Assembly: GCA_032622095.1 (NCBI GenBank)
Contig: CP136065.1
Coordinates: forward strand, 98,711,343 to 98,775,342
From: Siphonodentalium dalli
Lineage: Eukaryota; Mollusca; Scaphopoda; Gadilida; Siphonodentaliidae
DNA length: 64,000 bases
Direction: 5' to 3'
Below are positions 26,071 through 37,865 of the stretch, one piece after another (within the stretch, counting starts at the first letter, position 1; every line of letters starts with the position of its first letter). The notes below the pieces were generated by a model, which did not search any database, had not been told where the DNA came from, and saw only the letters and a program-made list of their open reading frames with translations. A program made the translations under genes and the position numbers.

Positions 26071-26690
26071 TCAAAAGATTTTGACAGATTTTGGAGATTT
26101 TGGTGTTGGATCAATGGGATCAAATTGCCTAGATTGTTTCGGAGGATCTGTCGCAACAGCGGAGACTGTATCCATTACCTGCGCGACATGTTCTGGAACA
26201 GGAATACTATCAGTATCCACCACTTGTGTTGCTAGTGATATACTAAATAGTTTAGTTTCACTGTGTCTGAGTTCTGGCATCAACAATCTTTTTGTAGACA
26301 CGATTGCTGAGTGTGTAACTTGTGAAATGGATGGCCGAGGACCAACTATATTCTTAGCATCTATATATGAAAGATGCTTCTCAGCTTTAAATCGTCGAAT
26401 ATTGAATTCGTAGTCACAACTGGGACATGGACGATCCATTGCAGCATGTCAACCTTGACAGTTTGAACATTTCTTAATTTTCGTACAATCCTTATGATCA
26501 AGACCAGAAAGAGAACATCGTGCATATATGCTTTACTTTTGCAATGTTCCAGACCATATGCCTGACATTCAAAACATAGCAATGGGGTTGGAACATATGT
26601 GCTTACATACATCTTCATATACCAACCTTCAATGCCGGTGGATGTTCGCACCGACTGAAGGTCAGACGATAACTATAATACCAAATATTC
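26071..26690 (-). pseudogene. LINE ORF1 (gag-like zinc knuckle) relic
   Basis: Minus-strand frames read STYVPTPLLCFECQAYG with LEHC, then after a shift CSNCQG-type sequence. MDRPCPSCDYEFNIRRFKAE and KHLSYIDAKNIVGP follow. Order and spacing match the CCHC zinc-knuckle tail of ORF1 in Jockey/CR1-like LINEs, where 'CP....E..I..FKAE..LSY.EA' follows the last knuckle. At least one frameshift splits it between two frames, so it is dead. It lies on the same strand as the protease, inside an intron. The plus-strand frame over it is a shadow. Confidence 0.7.
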
Positions 26691-27428
26691 GACGTCTGCA
26701 TGGATTGGGACATAGTGTTACCACTACGGTCTATGGAAAATAATTAGTTCCTTGTAACCTAACCAAGACATTAACAGACAATAATACTAACACATGTGAA
26801 GGAAATAAGTTCGACGTGATTAACTCGTTCTATACAAAATGATTTCACCCATTCAGCTATAAAGCTATGCAATGGAATGGCATATTATTCATCTGGGTGG
26901 GTGTTCATGCTAAATTATCAGAAAACAGACGAAAGGTTTATACAAGTGCTGAAGTCAAACGATCTTACCATCGACTGTTCAACTTAAATCGGAGGAACAT
27001 TTCATACGGGATAACTACTCATCAATTAGCAGTTGCCATAGAAAGGGTTACAGATATATAATCCGATTTAAATAGCGCCCTACAATTACTATTTATTAGG
27101 CTTCGGGGCTAAACTTAGTTAAATAGTTAAATTTAGTCCAGGAACCCACCCACCAAAGCTCAGGGTTATCAGATCTCGATTATTGAAATCTTATTTTTTA
27201 CCACCTGTGATATTTTACGGCCTCAGTTTGGCGGCCTGGCAAAAATTCCGCTGACGTCTTCCAGAAATAGTACAGACATGTGTGGACGCCGTTACCAGAG
27301 GTCACACTATACACACAAATGACAGTATCATTCAAATGATCAATGCGACCTGTCTGCACGAAACTGTAAAATCAATAAATTAGCGACAAGCCATCAAAGT
27401 AATATATCAATAAATAAAATATACTCAC
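26691..27428. other. Intron, nothing recognised
   Basis: Intronic sequence between the LINE relic and the catalytic His exon. No motif was recognised. Confidence 0.4.
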
Positions 27429-27576
27429 GCCCGTTGGTAAACGCAGTGGCCAGCAGTTAAGATGATTCGAGGACTCTCAATAATCGTTCCACCACAAATA
27501 AACGAACCATCGAACAAGAGTGCGACTTGATGGGGCCATTGTCCAATTGGTGAATCCACGCCATTAACAATCAATG
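27429..27576 (-). CDS. Serine protease S1, exon with activation site and catalytic His
   Basis: The exon follows a clean acceptor (aatttatgtttcag) and encodes 48 full codons: LIVNGVDSPIGQWPHQVALL, then FDGSFICGGTIIESPRIILT, then AGHCVYQR. IVNG is the new N-terminus formed on zymogen activation, ICGG holds Cys42, and LTAGHC holds catalytic His57 and Cys58. It ends in phase 2 on GTGAGT. Position P1 of the activation site reads Leu rather than the usual Arg/Lys. The exon starts in phase 1 (two bases of an 'xCA' codon), so an exon ending with one base must precede it. Its identity is open. An unspliced frame continues upstream to an ATG at 27691, but the acceptor and family gene structure argue against it. 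Confidence 0.95.
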
Positions 27577-28100
27577 CTGAAACATAAATTAGATTAGATT
27601 TTATTTGGCAAAAGATACAGGTATAATATTTCCAGGTATATAAAAGCAGGGATAGTACATTGTAATCAAAAATTGTGTCCATTATGGTCACTGAGCTGAA
27701 ATTAAATGTATTAATATTATAAACATATAACTGATAACAAATCTAAGATAACATATAGCTCTGTTTGGGATGAAGGAATGGATAACCAACAAATACAGTA
27801 TCTTACTTACATGCATGCCGTTCAAAAATAGTGACCTATCCATTGAAAAGAAAAAGAGAAAAAATGAAACCAAATCGTGTGACCCATCTCCATTCTCCAC
27901 ATAACTATCATACCCACAATGGACATATTATTATATATTAAAATAAAAACAAGTAAACTATTGAAAAACTAAATTTAATTTAAATGTTCTATTTTTATTT
28001 TTGTTTAATTCAAAATGTTCAAACAAACAAATGTTCGCCCAAAAATGGGCCGCTGTTGTCTATGATGTAAATGTTATGTCTAATTTGTAAATTCTCATAC
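27577..28100. other. Upstream intron or promoter region
   Basis: AT-rich sequence with no accepted exon. If the array upstream is unrelated to the protease, the first exon and promoter of the protease would have to lie in this region or slightly beyond. Confidence 0.3.
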
Positions 28101-28134
28101 CGGCCATATGGCCGACAAGCCCCCCTCCCCGACG
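28101..28134 (-). CDS. Weak candidate: 34-nt linking exon (phase 0 to 1)
   Basis: An acceptor (gagcctttatacag) and a GTATGA donor bound 34 nt reading RRGGGLVGHMA plus one base (G). That base would join 'CA' of the protease exon 27429-27576 to make Ala: ...HMA-A-LIVNG. This is the phase required to link a phase-0 micro-exon chain to the protease. The sequence is unusually G-rich and no homologue is recognisable. An alternative with the same phase is 29625-29655. Treat as a hypothesis. Confidence 0.2.
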
Positions 28135-28254
28135 CTGTATAAAGGCTCAAGTCCAGGCGCATGGTGTTGAAATACCGAAGAATTGTGCAAAAGGTGATAA
28201 AAGCATGAAATGTTACTTATACACTGCTGATTATTTGCAGATATGGAAGCAGTC

Positions 28255-28985
28255 ACGGGAGTCATTCCTTATCAATGGTTGCTAGGCAACTACCCAACAT
28301 TTAAGAATGATATATGACCGATATTATGGCAGTTTTAACAAATAAAGCTATGTCGTGAACCATTTTGTGGTGAAAACAATTATAATATTTGTTATTACAA
28401 AAAAATTTACTTAAAGGAGTGGTAACGTGATAGGGATATACCCATAATCGTAAAAATGCACATATGACTGATATTATTGAATTTTTAACAACTAAAATAC
28501 GCCGTGTAATCAATTTTATGGTGAAAACCATTATAATAGTTGTTGTTAGTATGAACCTGACTGGGAACTACCATAATTCTTATCCCTAGTAATGGTTGCT
28601 ACGGACATTAACCAAATCGAAGAAATGCACATTATAGCTGATAGTATGACCATTTTAACCAACTCAACTACCTCGTGTAGAATACTTATGATGAATACAA
28701 TTATACTAGTTGTAATTGTGAGTCTACACATAATTTGGCACACATTTAGTTTTCATTTCGGTACAACAGTTGATAGGCAACTACCCGAAATCTAAGAAAT
28801 TCACATACGGCTGATAGTATGACAATTTAAACCAACTGTCTCACATAGCATCTATTTTGTGAACGAATCCATAATAATTGCTGTTGTGGTAAGTCTGACC
28901 AGAATATATAGCACAGTCTAGTTTTATGTGGTAACAGTACCGGTTGTTAAGGAATGACCCACCATTTAAACAGTACTATATTAGT
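28255..28985. repeat. Tandem repeat, about 170-bp unit, four diverged copies
   Basis: The units share 'gctgatagtatgac', 'ttttaaccaac' and 'ggttgctaggcaactaccc'-like words and follow each other four times. The last word is also in the interior of the piggyBac-like B elements. This array is therefore probably an expanded or ancient relative of the B-element core. Confidence 0.7.
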
Positions 28986-29129
28986 CTAAATTTTTGTCAA
29001 TTTAAATATGGTAACTCTCTAATATACATACTAGTATATAATGTATCAATCGTGGTATTCACGAGTGTTACGATCTATAACACATATCATGTCACAAAAG
29101 TAATATAAGACATAGACCCACACATCTAG

Positions 29130-30680
29130 TAGATGTTTTGGTCACATGTCCATATATATGAAAAGCAGGGGCCTCTTTCATATTTTAGCCCAACGTCGTT
29201 TAGGCAAATACTCAGACACCTATATGTAGTCAAACGAACAATGCCCATATATATAGGTCATGAACCAGACCAGGTCAATATATTAATATTTGCCATGGAC
29301 TCATGTTGATATAGCCATGCATGAGCAGGTATCATTAGATGGGCATGGACTCGTGGCGTTGTTACATGGTGTAAATACCCAGGTGTCCATAGGTAGGCCA
29401 TGAACTCAGATGCTTATATATAGACCATGTACCCAGTCAGTAGACAGAGGGTCATACATGTAAGTCGTGGTCACAGGTGACATTGACATGACATTTTATC
29501 CAGGCATGAACAGGTGTCTGCCTCTATGCATATGTAGGGCACGGACTCCGCCCCTTATGTATGATATATCTACGCCATGGCCAAGAAAAGTAAGTTGTCG
29601 ATGCATTTGTGAAAAGAAACATACCTTTTAATATATACAGACGGTTGTTGGTAAACTGAACGTAATCTTGCCTATTATAGACACATCCACTGACCATGGA
29701 CACAGGCATATTTATGTAGTGCAAATACCCGGTCGATTATATGTATGCTGCGAATCCACGTGCCTATAGCTAGGGTATGGCCTCAGATCGCTAAATAGAT
29801 GTTACGGAACCGACCTCAATAGTATAGAATCGACCCAGTGTCAGCATTTAGTTTTGGTTTGAACAGGATTTTGAAGAAATCTTCCCGAATCTTGCGATTT
29901 ATTTTGCTCTTGTACATCTTGCAGGGGAAGAATGGAAACTCTTTCTGCCACAATCGTCCAGATGGGCACTCAATGGAATCTTCCTGTATTCTGGCTGCTT
30001 AATATTAACTAATGACGTAATAGCCCGAAGTGCATGGGAGAGTTATCTCCCTTGCGTCTATTACGTACGACAATAACAGTCTACTGAAGAGTGCAATGAT
30101 ACTAAGCACGAAAGGCCTCTAGACTTACAAATGTATTAAATGATCGCTTTATAAGTCATGTCTCCATTCTTTTGGATCATATATACAACTCTACGCTCAA
30201 GTACTATATAAACGATTATCTATATAGTGCATCTACATACACATATCTGCAGGTAGACCATCTATATAGTAGATGCATGGACTCAGGCCCCTACAGGTGT
30301 AATTCATGGACAAAAATACCCACATATACCATGACATGGTCCCATGTCACTATATGCAGTCAATGTACGTACACCCGTATACAGATAATTTATCAACGCC
30401 CTATATCATGGAGGTCCATATAAATAGGATGTGTGAAATCAGTATAACTTGGCCATGGACCCAGGCTCATGTAGGTAGAAAATGGATGCAGGCTACTGCG
30501 GTCAGGCCGTGGATACATGCCGATTTAGTTATGGCATTATTCAGACGTTATCACCAGCCACTTATATGTAGGACTAGGACTCAGACCCTTATTCAGTCTA
30601 CATATAGGTCATAAAACCAGTCATGCATACGCAATTGACCCATTGACCCAAGCAGGCCCCTATATGTAGTGCAAATTGCA
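29130..30680. repeat. Degenerate satellite, about 50-bp unit
   Basis: About 1.5 kb of diverged units contain 'tatatgtaggccatg', 'gactcagg' and 'ccta'. Drift is high, and spacers of unrelated sequence interrupt near 29820-30160. Minus-strand 29625-29655 inside it looks like a 31-nt phase 0-to-1 exon (FTNNRLYILK, donor AAAAG|GTATGT), but its acceptor tract is poor. Confidence 0.65.
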
Positions 30681-31450
30681 CTAGTAGTACATAAATCCAT
30701 GGAACCTGGTCTTCTCCAAAATTGAAGGAGTGATTCGCACGAATTGACGGACACAATGAGGCTTGATTCTCCACAAACCTCGATAAAGTAAAGATAATTC
30801 ATATGAATAAAATAAATCGCATGAAAATGAAAGATTTAAATGTAAAATCTTAAGTCCACTGGCGCAGTTTTTAATAGCCTCCACTGTCTTAAAGCTTCTG
30901 CTTAGCGAATATTAGTGAGATATTCTAATATATATCCTTGCGCCGTTCGCAACTCTTTCGGTAATCGATTCTTTATCAAGTTGCGCGTTGTGTTCTGTCT
31001 ATATAACAACCACGCTGTGTCAGCACAATTTAAATCTGCCATCACATACATGTAGAGTGTATGCATTGCGTCACTCAGTCACATATATAAATCTGGATTT
31101 CCACCGTGTCTCGTATATCGGCCCTCGGGTCACATTCCATGGCACAGTTTCACGAAACAAGGTCTTAAACTGATATTTAGATGGAATTTATTTAAGAGGT
31201 AAAGTGGATCTGATGATTTTTCTTTGCCGTTTCAGGAACGAGTTTCATAAAACAATTAATCGTATATCTTTCTGAGTCTTAATAGATTTAACTTTAAGAT
31301 CATTTTATGACTGTTTCGATTCTATGTGAAATTAAAGTGACACTCTGTGACTTTAACTTTAAAGAGTGTTCTCTGAATAGACCCAGAACAATAAATCATG
31401 AAACTAACATGCAGTTGTCGGCTGGATTTAAGCAACAATTGTGGCCAGGC
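30681..31450. other. Non-coding stretch
   Basis: No gene or recognised element was seen. Confidence 0.4.
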
Positions 31451-31979
31451 CTTAAAGGCACGGGCGGTGTTCGTTGTAGAAATATTCATATTTGTTCAAA
31501 TCGCCATCAACAGAAGGAATATTAATATATATATATAGGTTTGTTCATATGCCAAACATAATCAGCGCGGTAATAGTATATTGTCGTCAAGACCTACGAT
31601 GGTGTACGTAAACAAGAGCCTGCTCGCGTTACAGAAGTTGTGCTTCTGTTTACATAACACAGCGCAATTCTATTGGTTAATCACACAAAAATGATATAAA
31701 CGCTCTTTATTATTTCCATATCAGGAAAACAGTAACAAATAACGCTCTTTATGTTAACCATATCCGGATCTAAACAAAAGCCAGGTAACGTAACGTTTGT
31801 TTGCTTTTGTTTACATAACAAAGGGGAACAATTGACAATGACATACTGTTTAGGCCATATTCCTGATTGGCATAAGAACAGTCTGTCTATATCTAACTAT
31901 TCCTTCTGTTTATGGTGGTTTTTGATGGAGGTGAATATTTTAACAGCATACCCACTACAAACGCCGCCGTATCTTTAAG
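31451..31979. mobile_element. TTAA-type MITE, copy A2 (inverted orientation)
   Basis: The ends 'cttaaaggcacgggcgg' and 'ccgccgtatctttaag' are inverted repeats. The interior matches A1 in the opposite orientation. Flanking target bases have partly decayed. Confidence 0.8.
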
Positions 31980-33020
31980 CTAAGAGGAATCCACTTAAGA
32001 TTTAAGTGGAGTTTGAACGGCGAGATATTCACAAATTGTCTACAATATAATAGAGAGCATTACCGTTGGTAGGTGGGTTCATTCCTATTGATGACGGCAA
32101 CACTTAAATAAAAAAAAACATGGAGTCAAAATTAGTATTAACCACGAAATCAGTCATGTGAAGCGTAAATTTGCTAAATTCACAGCCTGAGCCCTGTACT
32201 ATAAAATTACAAATACCGTCATTTGAGTGCCGCAGAAGGTGTCGAGTGGAATAAACATCGATAATATAATATTGTAGGTGACTTCTTGTAAATCGCAAGA
32301 CATGCCAAATCGAGTACTATCGACATCAAAATATGTCAAATATAAAATATGGGACCTTCAGCCCACCCATAATCCCCCCATATGCAAAGAGTTTCCCTTT
32401 CAACTGAATCCCAGTAGCAAATGTTTCGCAGAAGAGATGATATAAATTATTTCTCGTTTATGTATGCTGTAAGTGAAGAGATATGAACATTGTACTGAAT
32501 CGCAATCAACATAGAATACACTGGTTGAAAAACAGTTGAATACTATAAAACACCAATTTTTTATTACAAAATTATTAAACGGACATGGCTTATTCCAGCT
32601 TCCAATTTTTTTCTAAGTAATTTGGAGGGAGGAGGTATAAAATAGGTTGAAACATACACACAATATTAATATATCGGCTTTATATGCTCTGAAAAATACT
32701 TGTCATGTTCACAGGCATTTTCCAGGTGTCTAAATGCTTCACACGTAATTAATCAAACGCTCTTTATTGAAACAATATTAGGAATGGACTAACACGGAAA
32801 GCTCTTGGCTGTGGTTAGTTTGGAACCCAAAACACCGTGTTCAAAGTTGTATTTTTATGACTTCAAGTCAACTTTATGCGACATATAATGTCAGCCGAAA
32901 GGTAGTTCAAGTATATATCCAACATATACTCGCGGAAATACGCACATAATCTACCCATAATGTGAAATTGGTAAATAATGTGATTATTTGATTCTGATAT
33001 AAGCAGATAGTGGACTCTTA
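31980..33020. other. Non-coding stretch
   Basis: No gene was seen. A-rich and T-rich runs only. Confidence 0.4.
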
Positions 33021-33138
33021 CCATTGTCCGCACGAAATCTGCTTAGAATCGCCTCATTATGAGTCGATGTGACTAAAATGTTCTAATTTTCAGCACATTA
33101 TCGAGTCAAAAAGAGACGATTCTGAGCAGATTATCTAC
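33021..33138. mobile_element. Foldback MITE, copy E1
   Basis: Arms containing 'aatctgcttagaatcg' and its complement 'cgattctgagcagatt' bracket a short loop, with 'attatgagtcga' and 'tcgagtc' inside. A sister copy at 57453-57573 shares the same arms and the outer word 'cattgtccgcac'. Confidence 0.75.
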
Positions 33139-34355
33139 CTAAAACAAGTTTATATCATAAGAAGATAATGTGGTTGTTTTTCGAGAGGCTGATATATCGA
33201 CCTATTTCGATACCAGGAAAAGTTCAAAAGCAAATATTATTGGGTATATTTGGAGCGCAAACCGCTAAGTGGCTACAAAGAAACGCTCGTATTGCTGGAA
33301 TTTTGTTTCATATAATATGAACCCGGAAGATCCAAGCCGTTAGCGTCACACCATTTACCGTCAATCAACCACAATAACGCATCTTAGGCCGTATCATGTT
33401 CGAAAGTATCAACAGGTCGAAGCGAGTGGTACCAGTTAGAAAGTTCCAACCCAAGGCGGGGTTGCCAATTTTCGCAGATAGTTTGGACAAATATTTTTTT
33501 TTTACTTTTTCATTAGACGGGAGCGGTATCCACATTAAAATTTTCAAGTGCACCAGATGTGATACGATGATATGAGGTATTGTAATGCGTAGAATGGGTG
33601 TGTGTGAATCCCCTAAACGTGCACAAATAACTCACCAGTCTGTCACCATTAACCCGTCACCAATGTTGTCTGAATTACCAATTCGATTTAGGCGGCAGTC
33701 CTTGGTTAATGTTACTGACACACAATCAGCATGGGAAAGTTACAATGCGTGCTATCATTTTGTGATTAGTGACAAAGAAAATATCGCCCATACTATGAAA
33801 TGATGATCTGACAAGTCACCATAAATTGAACAAAGATCAGCGATAGATGTATATAGATATCACACAGGTGACGGGTCGTTGGTGATCAATTTACAATAAA
33901 TTGTAACATGGCATGGCTAACATAAATACGGATTATAATTAAGAGGTTGATCACTTATCAGAGCTATCCAATCGGTATTTGTTTGTAGAGTTTGTGTGCG
34001 AGTACACATCGATGTCGTATCGAGTACAACCACTACTTTGATGTTTGTTTCCACAAATTGCAATCATTCTTTTTGTGAAAACAAACTATTAGTTTGAGGG
34101 TACCATATACAGTAACTATATACCACACTAATATTATTCGTGCGTCACTCGTCCCTCTTTTAAAAATATCGAGGCAAGTACGTGGTTATAGCGGCTCCGT
34201 GGGCCAAAATGTCTTACGTCGGTTTTCCAACTGGTTGTCCAACTGTTCAATTCCAACCTGACACCCCAATATGCCAGTTATAAGACTATCGGGCAGACAA
34301 GACACATTTCACACAAATAACTGGTTCGCAAATCAAGCATTTAATAATACTTTAA
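33139..34355. other. Non-coding stretch
   Basis: No accepted gene. About 34245-34310 aligns loosely with the micro-exon at 42286-42330 in the homologous place but has lost its splice sites. Confidence 0.4.
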
Positions 34356-34610
34356 TAACCCATTATTTACTGAATGCTCATCGACGAGTAGTTTCCTTAG
34401 GACATGTTCAGACAACAGATCGTTTGTTGAATTAGTATCAAAACATTTCCCTTCAATGAATGTGGATTCTCCTGAACTTCTACATTATCTTTTAGCTCGT
34501 GTTGAGTCTGTTCATTTTTCTAGAATACCCCTCCAAATGATTTATACACCATCCCGATGTATACAATTATAACTGGGTGGGAGAATGCGTTCAGTGCAGA
34601 AAGGGTTAAC
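34356..34610. repeat. Diverged third copy of the 42.4/49.3 kb segment
   Basis: Words such as 'gacgagtagtttcctta', 'cgtttgttgaa', 'tcaatgaatgtggattct' and 'gggagaatgcgttcagt' occur in the same order as in 42410-42670 and 49280-49530. The copy is much more diverged and represents an older duplication of the same unit, in the same orientation. Confidence 0.75.
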
Positions 34611-36329
34611 TTGAAAGATGATCTGGCCTACAATGACAAATGCATGTTGTGTTGAACATTCTTCATTCGAGTGTGGTTCATCGATGCACCAACGCTCATT
34701 CACATCAGATCGCAGATGACAAACATACAGGGGTGGACATATTTTGCACTTTAAGATTCATAACGTTAAAGGCAATGAATGGACAAGACGTGTTATATGC
34801 GAATATTGTTTCCATCGTGTTTCCCCATAGACAATCAAGTATGGCATATACACGATAACTGAGGTACGTAGATCCAATGATGGCACATATGCATTTGCAA
34901 TCTATATAAGGACCACATGTATGCTATGAATGAATGGACGAAACCTCTTCCGTTTGGATAACCATGTCCAATGTCAATTCATGGGTGTACCAAATATCAT
35001 TGAAACCCGACCGATGATGACTAAGTTAGTGCACTCAAAAGTGTGTACCGGGCGGACAGATCATGTTAGACTGTGGATGCCATCATCGCCGTCCGGGCTA
35101 GACGAGTTTGGCGCGGATTCTAACCCCAACGGGCGCGAACATTGGGACAGATGTTCAAGCTTGATATAATAATAATAATAATGTTCACATTCCCCGAATC
35201 AACCACATTGCGGGAATTAACTTTCGTACTAAGTCCATACCTCCATTAATCTGATATATTCCCGCCAAACTTCGATATATGTGATTGTCGATATTTATTC
35301 AAATATGCTAAAAATCGTAGTAGTTACATTTAGCTGGGGATTTTTTTCAATAAAACGTTTGCCCCATGCGGGCCCGGGATAGAATAGGCATAACGCCCCA
35401 TTGCCATGGGTAAGAATCCCCCAATTCAGCACCCTGTTTGTCGGCGGGGTGCACACGGTGCGATGTATGCGTCCTGTGGTATTAGTATGAAGGCATCACA
35501 AGAGGCTTCGAGATACTGGTACGGCTTAGTTCATGGTCCACGTCGGTCCTACATGTCTTCAATGCGGGTGGTTGATTTGAACCTGCTCAGTCAATCAACT
35601 AGTCACGCATCTTCGCCGTGTTTCTGATCAAATTTGTGTTATCTCTTGTGCTGTTTTTTTCTTCTGACTTTTAATTTTTATATCTGTTTATTCATGGATT
35701 GTCGTCTAATGTGTCTTTGAGTCGGAGTTTAAGGTTGGATACACGAAACGTCCGGGGACAGCTTGTATACCATCCCCTTTGTGGTGTTTTAAATATCAGA
35801 TGGCCATGATCAAGAGAATTGCAATAACAAAGAGATCGTGTGCACGGCGATCTTCTCCAGCCGATGAACACACACTCTTAAAACTGAAGTGTTATATACA
35901 GCACTTTCCAAGAATGTGTACAATGACGGCACTTTGATTGTACGAACAACACTCGTACAAGTTTAACACTAGGTGTTGGAAATGAATTGTAAACTTGAAG
36001 GTGTTGGGCTAAACACTTGAAGTTGTTGGCGTAACTACTTTAAAATGTCACTGTTGAATCTGACCAACACTCCACAGGTGTCGAGCACTAAACAACTGCA
36101 ATACATGTTAGCAACGTATGTTTTTTTCTCTTCCACATATCCTACATGAGTCATGACTCTTGGTCAGGGAGGACTCCCACCAATAGTGATCAATTGATCC
36201 ATTTTCATCGGATTCTAGACGTTTCGTATTATGGTCGATTCGTACCTGGACGTTTCGTACCATCTGGTCGTTTCGTACCATATTTGTTGGTCGTTTCATT
36301 TTGGAGAATAAGTGATAGATATAGGGTGG
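34611..36329. other. Non-coding stretch
   Basis: Short frames of 70-80 residues occur but I recognise no family. 35880-36080 contains several variants of 'acactt.aagt.tt', possibly a degenerate repeat. A TTTCGTA word is repeated around 36220-36275. Confidence 0.4.
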
Positions 36330-36690
36330 TGCTTACTAATTTTCATTTTAAGAAATTGCACCATTGTAATTCTTCTAATAGTTGTGAATCTTCAGGTGAA
36401 CAAGTGTCCCAAGCATGGCTAGCATATTCTAATAGGGGTCGAATGACTTGTGGACAGAACAAAGGCTTGCAGTATTTCTCAGGATTCTTCATATCATTCC
36501 ATCGTTTGTCCACGTGTCCACAATTCTTCCTTCTTTCTTCATTTTTCGAGCGGCTTTGAACAAACCTGCTCTGATGCGAGTGATATCCGCATTAATGCAC
36601 AAAGGTGTGTTAGAAATACCTTTAGCTTCACCACGTTTACTAGAAACCCTTTTTTTTCGGTAGGAGGGCATCCTGAATATCATCGTGATT
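36330..36690 (-). pseudogene. Chimeric LINE relic (ORF1 tail plus RT tail)
   Basis: Reading the minus strand from 36683, one frame gives NADITRIRAGLFKAARKMKK and EGRIVDTWTNDG. This matches the ORF1 C-terminal domain pattern 'NEDLTK.R..L...AR.LK......DCWT.DG' of LINEs. From about 36450 another frame gives VIRPLLEYASHAWDTCSPED and SQLLEELQ, matching the 'LVRP.LEYAS.VWDP.....I..LE..Q' block near the end of the LINE reverse transcriptase ORF. The two pieces lie 40 bases apart, so several kilobases between them are missing. Confidence 0.65.
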
Positions 36691-36899
36691 AGTATTCACA
36701 TAATAAGCACATCTCATAAGACCTTTCACCGCATTCCAAAACAAATTCCAAAATGTTCTACATATATCATTGTTTTAATCATATCCACTGTCTGCTTTTT
36801 ATTAACATATGCTTTGCAAGATTAATTGTGGCTACCTATTTATGTTCTTAGTGATATCCGCTGAAATGACAGTAAACTCTAATAAATTGATGAATTAAT
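36691..36899. other. Non-coding stretch
   Basis: Nothing recognised before the first copy of the triplicated micro-exon unit. Confidence 0.4.
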
Positions 36900-37265
36900 A
36901 TAACTTGTCTGATAATAGTACTATTATCAATAAAGCCGAAGCCAGGACCAGTCGTTCGATAAGAGACGCTTACCTCTGGGTAAACTCCGTGGTGGAATTC
37001 GGAATCCTGAAATTTATAAATAGCGGTTAGAATATATGAATGACCACTTTGTAGTTAATGTGGCTAAGAATTCCCCTTTTCCATTTGTTCTAGCAAAATG
37101 ACTATACCATAGTCTACATGTATGCAGCATACTGCCGATGAAACTACCAATGTAAATCCGAAAAAAAAGATGAAAGTTAATTCCACTTGAACAGGAATAT
37201 GTTATATGTTATAATTATGTCATTATATGCCATATATTGGCAGTTTTTGTGTTTTTTATTTGGAA
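36900..37265. repeat. Direct repeat unit M, copy 1
   Basis: Contains 'ggaccagtcgtt' before the exon, then 'taccatagt.taca', 'gatgaaactaccaat', 'agatgaaagtta' and 'catatattggcagtttttg'. The same series occurs at 38370-38725. The copy at 39415-39560 retains only the exon-proximal third. Confidence 0.85.
36974..37006 (-). CDS. Candidate 33-nt micro-exon (unit M1, copy 1)
   Basis: Minus strand: acceptor 'tttataaatttcag', 33 nt in phase 0, then GAG|GTAAGC. It reads DSEFHHGVYPE. The exon and at least 250 bases around it are a copy of the units at 38435 and 39489. Splice signals and length class are retained while the sequence differs. It is the last micro-exon before the protease. The product is unknown: hydrophilic and acidic with no family match. 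No transcript evidence is available. Confidence 0.6.
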
Positions 37266-37744
37266 GAGGTTGGCGTGTACCAACTTAAAGAGGAAGCATC
37301 TGCGCAGGTTAGAGAACACCGAAAATGTTTGTGACGTTGCTATGTAACTGAATCAGACGTTCTTCGTAATTTTAACAGAAACTATAGTAAGTTCGTTCTA
37401 CAAACCGCAGCGCACGATGCTACGACACAAATGACGTAATATTAAAAAAAAAGAAAGAAGCCTATTATTATTATTTTGTCTATATCTATTATCAATGTAC
37501 ATATCGACACAGCTGTAATATATTTAGAGCCGTGTGATCCCCTTGTTACTTGTGATGTAAGATAAATTATAGTTCTTATTATATAGCCACTTATTATTGT
37601 CAAAATATACATGAATAAGGACAAGTCTCACCTGTCGACGGAGGGGCATACACACACGCATGGGAATTACACTGTACCATGTAATAAATCATAACTGTTT
37701 TATACCATAATTGCCTGTTCTATTGTGTGTATAACGCCTATTTT

Positions 37745-37865
37745 GTAAACTTCACGTTTACACCCTACTATGGGTATACAGGATCCTACTATGGGTATAA
37801 ATTTCTACTGTGGTTGTAAATGTTCAAACGTAATTTCATGTGTTAAACGTGTATACCCATAGTAG
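37745..37865. repeat. Small inverted repeat
   Basis: 'cctactatgggtata' (twice) faces 'tatacccatagtag' about 80 bases on, making a foldback with a worn middle. Confidence 0.6.

Noticed and set aside
26081-26413. 110-residue plus-strand ORF
   Set aside because: Shadow of the LINE ORF1 relic that reads on the minus strand.
27425-27691. Continuous 88-residue frame from an ATG through the catalytic His exon
   Set aside because: The part before LIVNG coincides with an intron ending in a good acceptor (tttatgtttcag), and S1 genes usually have a phase-1 intron there. The upstream residues do not look like a propeptide. It remains possible but unlikely.
32660-32695. 31-nt minus-strand exon candidate with phase 1 end
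   Set aside because: Good acceptor but an in-frame stop (ATA TAA) in the required frame.
33021-33053. 17-nt exon candidate at 33022-33038 (cattac ... ctgcttag)
   Set aside because: It lies in the arm of a foldback element and its length is not a multiple of three.
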